Positions 27,502-36,873 of a stretch of 64,000 nt of DNA are shown in pieces. Made by a program: the position numbers and the translations under genes. The DNA comes from Flavobacteriales bacterium UBA5081. GTDB lineage: Bacteria; Bacteroidota; Bacteroidia; Flavobacteriales_E; Vicingaceae. The notes beneath the pieces were generated by a model. The model saw only the letters and a program-made list of their open reading frames with translations, was not told where the DNA came from and made no database searches. Where the stretch lies: the NCBI GenBank assembly GCA_002415785.1, contig DIAJ01000012.1:13428-77427 (forward strand), written 5' to 3'. The number at the start of each line of letters is the position of its first letter. Positions within the stretch are counted from its first letter, which is position 1.

Positions 27502-28642
27502 GACTAACCTCCTTTTCCAATTCTTTTTCGCTGTGGGCGCTAACACTTAAAATAATTCCTATTGCTAAGCAAGTAAACCAAATAGATGTCCCCCCCATAC
27601 TGACTAACGGCAAGGGTTGCCCAGTTACCGGAAATAAATTTACAGCCACAGCCATGTTAATCATTGCTTGAAACACCAAGCTAAAGCTTAAACCAATAGC
27701 TAATAAAGAACCGAAAGTTCTGGGTGCTTTCCGAGAAATGACGACTCCCCGGTAGAGTAAAATCAAATAAAGTAACACAATGACCACCCCTCCAAACAAT
27801 CCATACTCTTCAATAACTGTGGCAAAAATGAAATCTGAGTATGGGTGAGGCAAGAAGTTTCTCTGTGTACTTCTTCCCGGTCCTTTACCAATCACACCGC
27901 CGGTAGCTATGGCAATTTTCGACTGTTCTACTTGATAATTTCCTTGAGCATCACCTTCAATGTAATTTTCAATCCTGTTTTTCCAAGTCCCAATCCTACC
28001 GGTATAGTCGCTATTCATTACAATGGCAATAAAAATACCTAAACACACCACCCCAATAGTAATTAACGAGATAATATAAGCAACATTAATTCTTCCCAAA
28101 AACATCAATACCAAAGAGGTTACAAAAAGCATGGCCGCAGTTGAAAAGTTTGCCGGTAAAATCAAGCCACAGATGATTAAAACAGGAATCATAATGGGCA
28201 AAAAGGCTTGGTTAAAATCCTTGATGTTATCTTGACGCTTTGACAACATTCTAGCTAAAAACATGATTAAAGCTAATTTAGCCAAATCTGATGTTTGAAA
28301 GGACTGATTAATCACAGGAATCATTAACCAACGGCTAGCACTGTTAATACTAGCACCTGTCAGCAAGGTAAATAATAGCAGCGGAACCGCAATAAATAAA
28401 AAGATTTGAGAAATCCTTGAATAGTACTTGTAATTCAGCTTATGAGCAAAATACATCAAAAAGAAACCCACTCCTAAAATGATGGAGTGTTTGAACAAAT
28501 AAAACTCCGTATTGCCTCCTTGGTATTTGTATGCCAGGGTAACAATAGAACTGTAAACAACCAATACAGATATAATTGCGAGCAATAGAGAAACTGCCCA
28601 AATTACTCGGTCGCCTTTGATATATTTAAAAATACTCTGCAT
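27494..28642 (-). CDS. ftsW: SEDS-family cell division protein FtsW
   Basis: Membrane peptidoglycan polymerase acting with FtsI at the septum. The 382 residues have about ten membrane helices. Family motifs include SINSASRWLMIP near 107, PHPYSDFIFATVIEEYGLFG (about 268-287) and the C-terminal NLFPVTGQPLPLVSMGGTS. The lineage choice FtsW over RodA rests on its place between murD and murG. Four bases separate it from murD. Confidence 0.96.
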   Translation of the reverse strand: MQSIFKYIKGDRVIWAVSLLLAIISVLVVYSSIVTLAYKYQGGNTEFYLFKHSIILGVGFFLMYFAHKLNYKYYSRISQIFLFIAVPLLLFTLLTGASINSASRWLMIPVINQSFQTSDLAKLALIMFLARMLSKRQDNIKDFNQAFLPIMIPVLIICGLILPANFSTAAMLFVTSLVLMFLGRINVAYIISLITIGVVCLGIFIAIVMNSDYTGRIGTWKNRIENYIEGDAQGNYQVEQSKIAIATGGVIGKGPGRSTQRNFLPHPYSDFIFATVIEEYGLFGGVVIVLLYLILLYRGVVISRKAPRTFGSLLAIGLSFSLVFQAMINMAVAVNLFPVTGQPLPLVSMGGTSIWFTCLAIGIILSVSAHSEKELEKEVSHA

Positions 28643-28646
28643 AGAA

Positions 28647-29993
28647 TTAAAGTGCTCTTACTGCTCTTTTAAATTGTTGTCCTCTGTCTTCGTAGTTTTC
28701 AAACAAGTCGAAGCTTGCGCAGGCGGGAGAAAGTAAAACTGCATCCTCTTTAGTAGCTAAGGCATAAGCTTTTCTTACCGCATCTTCTGCCGATAATGAC
28801 TCTTGAATTTCACTCACTTCTCCTTTAAAGGCATCGATAATTTTGCTGTTGTCTTTGCCTAAGCAAACGATGGCCTTGACTTTATCTCTCACCAATTGAA
28901 GCAATTCACCATAATCATTACCTTTATCTACTCCCCCTACAATCCAAACTACCGGTTTGTTAAGGCTCTCCAAAGCATACCAAGTAGAATTTACATTCGT
29001 TGCTTTTGAGTCGTTGATAAAATCAATTCCATGGATAGTAGCTACTCGCTCTAGGCGGTGCTCCACATTTTGAAAGTCTGATAAGCTCTCGCGAATCAAC
29101 TCTTTTCGCAAATCCAATATTCTTCCGGCAATGCCTGATGCCATTGAATTGTAAAGATTGTGCTTTCCTTGTAGTGCTAAATCGTGTATTGACATAGTAA
29201 AATGGTTGTTGTTTATGTTTATAATTAATTGTTCGTCTTTGCTTAAATATGCTCCTTCATTGAGCTCATTTTGTATTGAAAAAGGAATTTTCTTTGCTTT
29301 GCAATCATTGCGCTGCATCGCCGATAAAGTCGCTTTACTATCTGCGCAGTAAATAAAAAAGTCGTCTGCTTTTGCATTTTTTACAATGCGCATTTTTGCA
29401 TCGGCGTACTTTTCGAAACTGCTTTCGTAGCGATCTAAATGGTCTGGGGTAATGTTGAGCAAAATGCTTATTTCAGCTCGAAAATCAACGATATCATCCA
29501 ACTGAAAGCTACTCAACTCCAACACATACCAATCGTGCTTTTCGGTAGCTAGCTGCCAAGCAAAACTCTTTCCGACATTTCCGCCTAAGGCAACGTTTAA
29601 ACCTGCCTTTTTGAGCATGTGATATACCAAATTGCTAGTGGTTGTTTTGCCATTACTTCCGGTAATTCCAATGATTTTACCTTCACAAAAACGATAGCCG
29701 AATTCCACTTCTGAAATCACCTCAACTCCTTTGGCTATTAACTTTTTCACCAATGGCACAGTTGAAGGTATTCCGGGGCTTTTCACCACATAGTCAGATG
29801 CTAAAATTCTCGCTTCATCGTGTTGCTCTTCTTCCCATTCAATACTTTTGTTTATAAGAACTTCCTTGTACTTATCTTTTATCTTTCCTAAATCGGAAAC
29901 AAAGGGTACAAGTCCTTTGCTCTGAGCTAAAACAGCCGCTCCAATGCCGCTTTCGCCGCCACCTAAAATGCCTATTTTAGCTCCATTTTTCAT
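28647..29993 (-). CDS. murD: UDP-N-acetylmuramoylalanine-D-glutamate ligase MurD
   Basis: Adds D-Glu to the peptidoglycan precursor. The 448-residue product has the N-terminal IGILGGGESGIGAAVLA, the ATP loop GITGSNGKTTTSNLVYHML (about 109-127), NITPDHLDRYES and the C-terminal ligase motif INDSKATNVNSTWYAL. Position between mraY and ftsW is canonical. Six bases separate it from mraY. Confidence 0.97.
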   Translation of the reverse strand: MKNGAKIGILGGGESGIGAAVLAQSKGLVPFVSDLGKIKDKYKEVLINKSIEWEEEQHDEARILASDYVVKSPGIPSTVPLVKKLIAKGVEVISEVEFGYRFCEGKIIGITGSNGKTTTSNLVYHMLKKAGLNVALGGNVGKSFAWQLATEKHDWYVLELSSFQLDDIVDFRAEISILLNITPDHLDRYESSFEKYADAKMRIVKNAKADDFFIYCADSKATLSAMQRNDCKAKKIPFSIQNELNEGAYLSKDEQLIININNNHFTMSIHDLALQGKHNLYNSMASGIAGRILDLRKELIRESLSDFQNVEHRLERVATIHGIDFINDSKATNVNSTWYALESLNKPVVWIVGGVDKGNDYGELLQLVRDKVKAIVCLGKDNSKIIDAFKGEVSEIQESLSAEDAVRKAYALATKEDAVLLSPACASFDLFENYEDRGQQFKRAVRAL

Positions 29994-29999
29994 TTTTAA

Positions 30000-31247
30000 T
30001 TATCTCAATTTCAATGTCACAATGGATAAAATGGCGAGCATTACGCCGATAATCCAAAAGCGTGAAACAATTTTTGATTCGTGATATCCTTTCTTTTGAT
30101 AGTGATGATGAAGCGGCGCCATTAAAAACACTCGCTTTCCTTCACCTAATTTCTTTTTAGTGTATTTGAAGTAAGCTACCTGAATCATCACCGATAAATT
30201 CTCCACCAAGAAAACCCCACAGAAAACCGGGATTAATAATTCCTTGCGAACGGCTAATGCAAAAACGGCAATAATTCCACCAAGCGCTAAGCTACCGGTA
30301 TCGCCCATAAACACTTGAGCAGGATAAGAGTTATACCATAAGAATCCAACACAAGCTCCCACAAAGGCACCGATAAACACTACCAGCTCGCCGGAGTGAG
30401 GGATGTACATAATGTTCAAATAATCCGCAAAAATGGTGTTGCCCGACACATAAGCAAATACAGCCAAAGTAACTCCAATAATGGCTGAAGTTCCGGTGGC
30501 CAAACCGTCCAATCCATCGGTCATATTAGCTCCGTTAGAAACCGCCGTAATTATAAAAATGACAATGGGAATAAAAACCAACCAAGCCCAATCCATGGCA
30601 TTGTCACAGCACCAGTCAATTAGTTTTCCGTAATCGAATTCGTTGTTTTTAACAAAAGGAATGGTAGTGTACATCGACTTACTTTGCACCCACTTATAAT
30701 CTTGCGATGGACTTTCATTTGCCCTTTCTACTACTATACTATTTTCAGTAATTTGATCAACATCTACTTTTCGCTGAACGAGTACATCATCATTAAAATA
30801 AAGCACCGAGCCTACAAAAAGCCCTACTATTACCTGACCTACAACTTTAAATTTCCCGGCTAAGCCTTCTTTGTTTTTCTTAAAAACTTTTATGTAGTCA
30901 TCCACAAATCCAATTGCGCCCAAAAGCACCGTAGAAATCAGCATAAGAATGATGTAGATATTATCCAGTTTAGCGAAGAGCAAGGTGGGAATAAGAATTG
31001 AAGCAAGTATAATCAGCCCTCCCATAGTTGGAGTTCCTTGCTTTGTTTTTTGCCCATCTAAACCTAAATCGCGAACTGTTTCTCCAACTTGTTTACGGTG
31101 CAACATAGCAATGATTCTTTTACCAAAAACCATTGAAATTAAAAGTGATACAATAACAGATGCCGCTGTTCTGAAAGTGATGTACTCAAACACTCCACTC
31201 CCGGGAACATCCATTTCGTTTAAATATTGAAAGAGGTAATACAGCAT
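30000..31247 (-). CDS. mraY: phospho-N-acetylmuramoyl-pentapeptide transferase MraY
   Basis: Makes lipid I in the cytoplasmic membrane. The 415-residue product has the family motifs GTPTMGGL (about 72-79), DDYIKVFKKNKEGL (116-129), NMTDGLDGLATG and MAPLHHHYQKKGYHE. It is about 55 residues longer than the E. coli enzyme: an insertion (about 155-215, VQRKVDVDQITENS to WCCDNAMD) lies between membrane helices, which is usual in Bacteroidota MraY. It starts 1 bp after murE's stop. Confidence 0.97.
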   Translation of the reverse strand: MLYYLFQYLNEMDVPGSGVFEYITFRTAASVIVSLLISMVFGKRIIAMLHRKQVGETVRDLGLDGQKTKQGTPTMGGLIILASILIPTLLFAKLDNIYIILMLISTVLLGAIGFVDDYIKVFKKNKEGLAGKFKVVGQVIVGLFVGSVLYFNDDVLVQRKVDVDQITENSIVVERANESPSQDYKWVQSKSMYTTIPFVKNNEFDYGKLIDWCCDNAMDWAWLVFIPIVIFIITAVSNGANMTDGLDGLATGTSAIIGVTLAVFAYVSGNTIFADYLNIMYIPHSGELVVFIGAFVGACVGFLWYNSYPAQVFMGDTGSLALGGIIAVFALAVRKELLIPVFCGVFLVENLSVMIQVAYFKYTKKKLGEGKRVFLMAPLHHHYQKKGYHESKIVSRFWIIGVMLAILSIVTLKLR

Positions 31248-31248
31248 A

Positions 31249-32715
31249 TTATTTCTTTTGATTCAGTTCGGTTAAACATTCGTTGAGCACCTCCATATCA
31301 TCGAAATGGTTGCGCACACCATTAATTTCTTGGTAAGTTTCATGCCCTTTGCCGGCTACTAAAATGATGTCTTTGGGCTCCGCTAAGGCACAAGCAGTTC
31401 TTATTGCTTCGTCTCTTTTGGTTATAGAAAGCACTTTTCTTTTTTCGGCTGCATTTACCCCCCTTTTCATTTCTTCAATAATGGCATCCGGATCTTCAGT
31501 TCTTGGGTTGTCAGAAGTTAAAATCACTCGATCACTCAGTTTACAAGCAATTTCAGCCATAATCGGCCTTTTTGTACGATCGCGATCACCTCCACAGCCC
31601 ACCACTGTAATTACAGATTCATTACCACTGCGAATGTCTTTTATGGTTTTCAACACATTCTCCAGTGCATCCGGACTGTGAGCATAGTCAACTATTCCCG
31701 CAATTTGGTTGATGTTGACATACTGAAATCTTCCGGCAACCGGCTGCAGTGTACTCAATGCAGTTAAAATTTCTAATTTATCTTCTCCTAGTAAATGTGC
31801 AGCGGCATAAACTGCTGTTAAGTTATATGCATTAAAATGCCCAATTAACGGACTCCAAAAGTCATTTCCATCTAATTTTAGGTTTAAACCTGTAAAGTTG
31901 CTTTCCAGCACTTTTGTTTTATAATCTGCTTGCGATTTAAGTGCATAGTAATATTTGTTGGCTGCTGTTTCTTGCAGCATTACTTCACCGTTTTTATCGT
32001 CTTTATTAGAAAGTGCAAAAGCCCCTTTTGGGATTTGATTAAAAAATCCTCTTTTGGCTTCTAAGTAAGCTTTGAAGGTTTTGTGAAAATCTAAATGCTC
32101 GTGTGTAATGTTCGTAAAAACACCCCCTGCGAATTGCAAAGCTGTAGTTCTATGTTGAGCAACAGCATGAGAGCTCACCTCCATAAAACAATGTGTGCAG
32201 CCCTCCAGCACCATTTTGTCCATTAATTTATTAATCTGTATAGCATCTGGAGTAGTGTGCGTTGATTTCACTTCTTCATTTCCTATCTTATTTACTACCG
32301 TAGAAATCAATCCCGCTTTGTAACCCAACATAGAAAATAGTTGGTGTAGCAAGCTCACAATCGTTGTTTTACCATTTGTACCCGTTACGCCAAGCAATTT
32401 CAACTTAGCCGATGGATTATCATAAAAGTTTGCGGCACAAATAGCTAATGCTTCCGCAGAGTCTGAAACTCGAACGTAGCAAACATCTTCTTTTAACTTC
32501 TCGGGCAAGTCTTCACAAATAATGGCTTTTGCACCATCATTTACTACTTGTTCAATAAATGCATGCCCATCGTTTTGAGTTCCTCTTCTGGCAAAAAAGC
32601 AAGAATTTTGTAAAATCTCTCTAGAATCAAAAGTCAAGTGATCCAGTTCAACCGAAGTATCGCCTACTACCTCTTGAATAGAAACTTTATACAATATGTC
32701 TTTTAATACTTTCAT
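31249..32715 (-). CDS. murE: UDP-MurNAc-tripeptide synthetase MurE (meso-DAP type)
   Basis: Adds the third peptide residue. The 488-residue product has the ATP loop GVTGTNGKTTIVSLLHQLF (about 109-127), the carbamylated-Lys region KRGFFNQIPKGAFAL and YAHSPDALENVLKTI. The motif ILTSDNPRTEDPDAII carries DNPR, which in MurE marks use of meso-diaminopimelate rather than lysine. This agrees with lysA and lysC elsewhere in the window. It abuts ftsI (stop/start adjacent). Confidence 0.97.
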   Translation of the reverse strand: MKVLKDILYKVSIQEVVGDTSVELDHLTFDSREILQNSCFFARRGTQNDGHAFIEQVVNDGAKAIICEDLPEKLKEDVCYVRVSDSAEALAICAANFYDNPSAKLKLLGVTGTNGKTTIVSLLHQLFSMLGYKAGLISTVVNKIGNEEVKSTHTTPDAIQINKLMDKMVLEGCTHCFMEVSSHAVAQHRTTALQFAGGVFTNITHEHLDFHKTFKAYLEAKRGFFNQIPKGAFALSNKDDKNGEVMLQETAANKYYYALKSQADYKTKVLESNFTGLNLKLDGNDFWSPLIGHFNAYNLTAVYAAAHLLGEDKLEILTALSTLQPVAGRFQYVNINQIAGIVDYAHSPDALENVLKTIKDIRSGNESVITVVGCGGDRDRTKRPIMAEIACKLSDRVILTSDNPRTEDPDAIIEEMKRGVNAAEKRKVLSITKRDEAIRTACALAEPKDIILVAGKGHETYQEINGVRNHFDDMEVLNECLTELNQKK

Positions 32716-34839
32716 CTACGATAACTCAATTTGAATTTTTTGACCTCTTTGCACTCTACTGCCGGCTTGCAAGGATTGGCTTTTCACCATTCCTCTGCCT
32801 TTCACATCTACCCTCAACCCTTGATTTTCGAGCAAGTAAACTGCATCCCTCAAACCCATTCCAACTACATTGGGAACTAAGTTTTCAGTGATTCTTCTTT
32901 CATCGATAACCACAGCTGTATCTTTGGTTTCGGTAACTATCCAGTCCTCATCTTTAGCTTTTGAAATCACCGGCACACCTAATTCCTTAAACACCTTTTC
33001 AATGGTTCTTTTTTCGCCATGTTTAGAGTAAGGAATAGCAGAAGAAGCCAAGAAGTTTTCCTGCTTTTTTAGCTCCTCATGCATATCCAAGCTGTTGGCA
33101 TAAACCTTATCGGCTACTTCTTTAAAAATGGGCCCGGCTACTAAGTTTCCGTAATACACATATTGAGAAGGTGCATTTACCACCACAATACAACTATACT
33201 GAGGATTATCAGCCGGAAAATATCCCACAAATGAAGCCTGGTGACTCACCCTAGAGTTATAACTGTAACCATAGTTTTTGTTGGCGATCTGAGCTGTACC
33301 GGTTTTGCCGGCAATTTTATAATCCGCATTTCGAAGATTAGCTGCTGTTCCGCTTTCTACTACACCCTCTAATGCTTTTCTTACTTTATTAATCGTTTCC
33401 TTTGAGCAAACTCTAGGGTTTATGATTTCCGTTTCCACTTCTTTAATCACCTTCCTACCTTTTGTAATTTTCTCTACAAACCTTGGCTTTACCATTACTC
33501 CATCATTTGCAATGGCATTGTAGTATGTTAGAATTTGAAGTGGTGTTTGTTTTACCTCATAACCATGAGCCATCCAAGCCAAAGAAATTCCCGACCAACT
33601 ATTGGCATCAGTATTTTTAATGTAAGGCTTTCCCTCTCCAGCTATTTCTATATTCAAGGGATCGCGCAAGCTCATTTTATCCAGTCGATCGATAAACTTT
33701 TGAGGATGCTGACCATAAGCTTTGCTCACAATTTCTGCCATTCCAATATTTGAGGAAACCTCAAAAACTCTTTGAACAGTAATTTTTCCCCAACCGCCTT
33801 CATCGTAATTGGAGTCGTACATGGTGCGATCATAGTATTGTTTTGAGCCATCGCCACAATCGATAATATCATCCATATCTACAAAACCATCTTCTAAAGC
33901 TGCCACTAAAACCGGCAGTTTAAAAGTAGAACCTGGTTCAGTACTTTCTCCAATTGCGTAATTATAACTTTCATAATAACCTCCGCCAGAAGTTCTTTTT
34001 AAGTTAGCTATGGCTTTTATCTCTCCGGTTTCAACTTCCATTAAAACCACACAACCGTGGTCAGCTTTGTGCATTTGCAATTGTTTCAATAGCGCACTTT
34101 CAGCAACATCTTGCAGATTCACATCAATGGTTGAGTAAATATCTCTGCCATCTTCCGGTTCGATTTCACTTTCATCGCCAACAGGCATCCAAACCCCACC
34201 GGCAATTTTTTGCATCAAACGCTTTCCGTCAACTCCACTCAAAACATCGCTATAAGCCCCTTCTAAACCAACAGGCAACACATCCTCTCGCTCGTAACCA
34301 ATCGTTCTAGCAGCCAGCAACTTAAATGGTCGTTCTCTTTTATTTTGTTGGTGAACAATCAAACCTCCCTTGTATTTTCCGGCTCTAAAAATGGGAAACT
34401 CTTGAAGCTCTTTTAACTCAGGATACTTTACATTTCGTTGAATAAGATGATATCTACTTCCATTGTTGCGTGCATGAACCAAGCTTTTTCGATAAGCTGC
34501 CATCGACTTATCTTTAAACAACTTGCTTAAATGCCATGCTAAAGAATCAACATTAGCGTAAAAAAACTCTTCATCTAAAGCCCCTGAATTTGGATCAAAA
34601 CGCACCTCATAAATAGGTATAGAGGTTGCCAACAAACTGCCGTCGGTTGCGTAAATATTTCCGCGAACCGCCTCGATATTTCGCTCTATAAGCGTTAAGC
34701 TCTGTGCCTTTTTCTTCAACTCATCACCTTCGAACAACTGAATAGCCACAGCCTTCCCAATAATGGCCAGACCAAAAAGGCAAACCAAGAAGTAGAGCAA
34801 ATAAACTCGCCACGCTATGTCTTTTTTAACTTCAGTCAT
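32716..34839 (-). CDS. ftsI: penicillin-binding protein FtsI (PBP3-like) with PASTA domain
   Basis: Septal transpeptidase, 707 residues. A membrane helix at about 13-33 is followed by the pedestal domain and the transpeptidase with Ser304-TFK (STFK 304-307), SSN (362-364) and KTGTA (512-516). The C-terminus has one PASTA domain (about 650-707, LVPNVVGMGLRDAVYLLENQ), which in other PBPs helps bind the cell wall or FtsZ-ring partners. It overlaps the ftsL-like gene by 8 bp. FtsI-with-PASTA in place of the short proteobacterial form is usual in Bacteroidota. Confidence 0.96.
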   Translation of the reverse strand: MTEVKKDIAWRVYLLYFLVCLFGLAIIGKAVAIQLFEGDELKKKAQSLTLIERNIEAVRGNIYATDGSLLATSIPIYEVRFDPNSGALDEEFFYANVDSLAWHLSKLFKDKSMAAYRKSLVHARNNGSRYHLIQRNVKYPELKELQEFPIFRAGKYKGGLIVHQQNKRERPFKLLAARTIGYEREDVLPVGLEGAYSDVLSGVDGKRLMQKIAGGVWMPVGDESEIEPEDGRDIYSTIDVNLQDVAESALLKQLQMHKADHGCVVLMEVETGEIKAIANLKRTSGGGYYESYNYAIGESTEPGSTFKLPVLVAALEDGFVDMDDIIDCGDGSKQYYDRTMYDSNYDEGGWGKITVQRVFEVSSNIGMAEIVSKAYGQHPQKFIDRLDKMSLRDPLNIEIAGEGKPYIKNTDANSWSGISLAWMAHGYEVKQTPLQILTYYNAIANDGVMVKPRFVEKITKGRKVIKEVETEIINPRVCSKETINKVRKALEGVVESGTAANLRNADYKIAGKTGTAQIANKNYGYSYNSRVSHQASFVGYFPADNPQYSCIVVVNAPSQYVYYGNLVAGPIFKEVADKVYANSLDMHEELKKQENFLASSAIPYSKHGEKRTIEKVFKELGVPVISKAKDEDWIVTETKDTAVVIDERRITENLVPNVVGMGLRDAVYLLENQGLRVDVKGRGMVKSQSLQAGSRVQRGQKIQIELS

Positions 34840-35230
34840 TTAATATCTCTTCTTTCTCATCTTCACTGATGACAATTTTTTTTGGGGGAGAAACCAACTC
34901 TCTCAAACCAATATCTTTTGTTGCTCTCGCTACTTGCGACTGCTTACTCACATACATTAAATCCGATTTATTAGTAATGTATTCAGAGCGCAATTCTTTA
35001 ATTTCATTGTTCATTTTATAAAGCCTGCGTACTAGCTTTTCCGCCTGATACCCATTGGCGATATAGCAAATCCCCAAAAAAGTGAGGAAAAACAAAAAGG
35101 GCAATACATTCACCACAGAGTCTTTCGACAAAAAGTTTCCGGACAAAACATCCTTCACTCCGCTCACCGACTTTGAAGCATTTTCAACTTTTGGTTCCTC
35201 TTTCTCTATTTCCTCTTTTAATCGATTCAT
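34832..35230 (-). CDS. FtsL-like division protein
   Basis: Small bitopic protein of 132 residues in the ftsL position between rsmH and ftsI. The N-terminal cytoplasmic part (1-38) is acidic/lysine-rich, one membrane helix lies at about 43-61 (VLPFLFFLTFLGICYIANGY), and a periplasmic coiled coil follows (RRLYKMNNEIKELRSEYIT, about 69-87). This is the FtsL layout; sequence similarity to FtsL is weak, as usual, so the call depends on context. It overlaps rsmH by 4 bp. Confidence 0.85.
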   Translation of the reverse strand: MNRLKEEIEKEEPKVENASKSVSGVKDVLSGNFLSKDSVVNVLPFLFFLTFLGICYIANGYQAEKLVRRLYKMNNEIKELRSEYITNKSDLMYVSKQSQVARATKDIGLRELVSPPKKIVISEDEKEEILND

Positions 35231-36141
35231 GCTACCTCCCGTTTTTCTGCAATTCTCAACTTTGCACTTCTCGCCCTGTTATTCTCACTCACCTCTTCTG
35301 CCGAAGGCACAATTGGCTTTCGATTCACCGGCTCTAATGGCCGGATTATATTTCCGTATAAATCTTTATTGAGTTTACCCTCGAAATTTCCGCTGCGAAA
35401 AAAGTTTTTCACCAAGCGATCTTCTAAAGAATGATAAGTAATCACCGCTACTCTTCCACCTACTTTTAACACTTCAGCCGATTGTTCCAAAAACTGCTCA
35501 ATCACCTTCAGCTCTTCATTTACCTCTATGCGAATGGCTTGAAAAACTTGAGCTAAAAACTTATGCTGCACTTTCTCCGGCACCATTTCTTGCAAAAGAT
35601 TTTTTAAATCATCAATGGTTTCAAATGCATGATTTTCACGATGAGCCACAATCTTATCCGCCACCTTCTGTGCATTTCTCAACTCCCCATAGTTTTTAAG
35701 AATGTAAAGCAGTTGACTTTTCTCATATTCATTTAAAACCTTAGCAGCCGTAAGCGGACGTTTTTTATCCATACGCATATCTAAAGGCCCTGAAAAGCGA
35801 AATGAAAACCCTCTTTCCGCCTGGTCGAATTGATGAAAAGAAACACCAAAATCCGCCAAAACTCCATCCACTGGAATGGCTCGATACATTTTTAAGAAAT
35901 TCTTCAGAAAACTGAAATTTTGCTGAATAAAAGTCAAGCGATCATCTTCCATTACATTATCAGCCGCCTCAGGATCTTGATCAAAAGCAAACAGCTTTCC
36001 TTGAGAAGAAAGCCGTTTAAGAATTTCCGACGAATGTCCACCGCCGCCAAAAGTCACGTCTACATAAGTTCCGCTTGGCTGGAGGCTCAACCCATCGATG
36101 GTCTCTTTGAGCAATGCCGGTTTATGATACTCCATCCTCAC
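35227..36141 (-). CDS. rsmH: 16S rRNA (cytosine1402-N4)-methyltransferase RsmH
   Basis: Methylates C1402 of 16S rRNA. The 304-residue product has YHKPALLKETIDGL at the start, the SAM-binding VDVTFGGGGHSSEIL (about 28-42), VLADFGVSFHQFD, and the C-terminal VITYHSLEDRLVKNFFR. ATGs at 36141 and 36135 are both possible starts; either overlaps mraZ (stop at 36122). Standard second gene of the dcw cluster. Confidence 0.96.
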   Translation of the reverse strand: MRMEYHKPALLKETIDGLSLQPSGTYVDVTFGGGGHSSEILKRLSSQGKLFAFDQDPEAADNVMEDDRLTFIQQNFSFLKNFLKMYRAIPVDGVLADFGVSFHQFDQAERGFSFRFSGPLDMRMDKKRPLTAAKVLNEYEKSQLLYILKNYGELRNAQKVADKIVAHRENHAFETIDDLKNLLQEMVPEKVQHKFLAQVFQAIRIEVNEELKVIEQFLEQSAEVLKVGGRVAVITYHSLEDRLVKNFFRSGNFEGKLNKDLYGNIIRPLEPVNRKPIVPSAEEVSENNRARSAKLRIAEKREVA

Positions 36142-36601
36142 CTCCCGTTTTTTGATTCACATTCCCCATTACTTCTTCAGCAAGGTTGGCAAAATCCTCC
36201 GGCTCATCCGTCAACAAGCCTTCGTACTTATCTTTATCCCAAACCTCAATTCTATCAGAGTAAGCAAACAACACCACCTCTTTTTCCACACCGGCGTATT
36301 GTTGCAATCTTTTAGGCAGAAGAACTCGCCCATTTCCATCCAAAGCCAACTCCGTTGCACCTCTATAGAAATAGCGAATAAATTCCCTATTCTTTTTTAC
36401 ATATTGATTTAGCTGATTCACCTCGGCACTAATTCGCTCCCAATCATTCTTCGGGTAAAGCACCAAACAAGGCTCAAAACCTCGATTAATCACAAAGGTT
36501 TCTTTGTTCGCCGGATCCAATTGCTTACGCAGACCGGAGGGCATCATCAAGCGACCCTTCGCATCCAGTTTGCAATCAAATTCTCCAATGAAATTCGTCA
36601 T
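36122..36601 (-). CDS. mraZ: transcriptional regulator / division protein MraZ
   Basis: AbrB-fold DNA-binding protein that in E. coli represses its own dcw operon. The 159-residue product has the duplicated SpoVT/AbrB motif: GEFDCKLDAKGRLMMPSGLR (5-24) and ATELALDGNGRVLLPKRLQQ (about 81-100), close to the family length of 140-160. Three boxes spaced exactly 10 bp apart, of the type MraZ binds, lie 53-80 bp upstream of its start, so autoregulation is likely. First gene of the dcw cluster. Confidence 0.96.
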   Translation of the reverse strand: MTNFIGEFDCKLDAKGRLMMPSGLRKQLDPANKETFVINRGFEPCLVLYPKNDWERISAEVNQLNQYVKKNREFIRYFYRGATELALDGNGRVLLPKRLQQYAGVEKEVVLFAYSDRIEVWDKDKYEGLLTDEPEDFANLAEEVMGNVNQKTGGEDGVS

Positions 36602-36637
36602 AAGGCTTGTCCGGCGTGGTTTTCAGCAATTTGAGTT

Positions 36638-36645
36638 CAAAAATA
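36638..36645 (-). promoter_or_regulatory. -7 element of the mraZ (dcw) promoter
   Basis: On the minus strand TATTTTTG fits TAnnTTTG and lies 37 bp before the mraZ ATG. No well-spaced -33 TTTG is evident; the upstream space is taken up by the GTGGTAAA boxes. Confidence 0.5.
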
Positions 36646-36653
36646 TACATTAT

Positions 36654-36681
36654 TTTACCACAATTTACCACTTTTTACCAC
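36654..36681 (-). promoter_or_regulatory. MraZ-type operator: three GTGGTAAA boxes at 10-bp spacing
   Basis: TTTACCAC occurs on the plus strand at 36654-36661, 36664-36671 and 36674-36681, i.e. GTGGTAAA repeated three times on the minus strand with a period of exactly 10 bp. E. coli MraZ binds three TGGGN repeats with 5-nt spacers, the same 10-bp period. The boxes lie just upstream of the putative -7 element, where binding would block the polymerase. Weaker relatives (ACCAC) occur at 36713-36717 and 36729-36733. Confidence 0.78.
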
Positions 36682-36798
36682 TTTGTTGAAAACTTTTTTG
36701 GTTTTTTGAAGAACCACTTTTCTCAAATACCACAATAACAAGGATTTAAAACTCAATAAAAAGTGGGGAAGCTTTAATCGAAAATGGCCTAATCAAAA

Positions 36799-36868
36799 CT
36801 CACAAAGTTGCGACACACAACTATGCGACACACTAAGTTGTGAGATCCTTAAAAAGTAAGTACATTTG
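36799..36868 (+). promoter_or_regulatory. promoter and repeat-type operator of the ATPase gene
   Basis: TTG (36838-36840), a 20-bp spacer and TACATTTG (36861-36868) match the Bacteroidota consensus. The predicted transcription start falls at about 36873-36876, on the ATG at 36874, so the mRNA would be leaderless. Overlapping the -33 element are an inverted repeat CTCACAA (36799-36805) / TTGTGAG (36838-36844) and a 10-bp direct repeat TGCGACACAC (36809-36818 and 36824-36833). This arrangement looks like an operator (inference). Confidence 0.6.
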
Positions 36869-36873
36869 AATCT

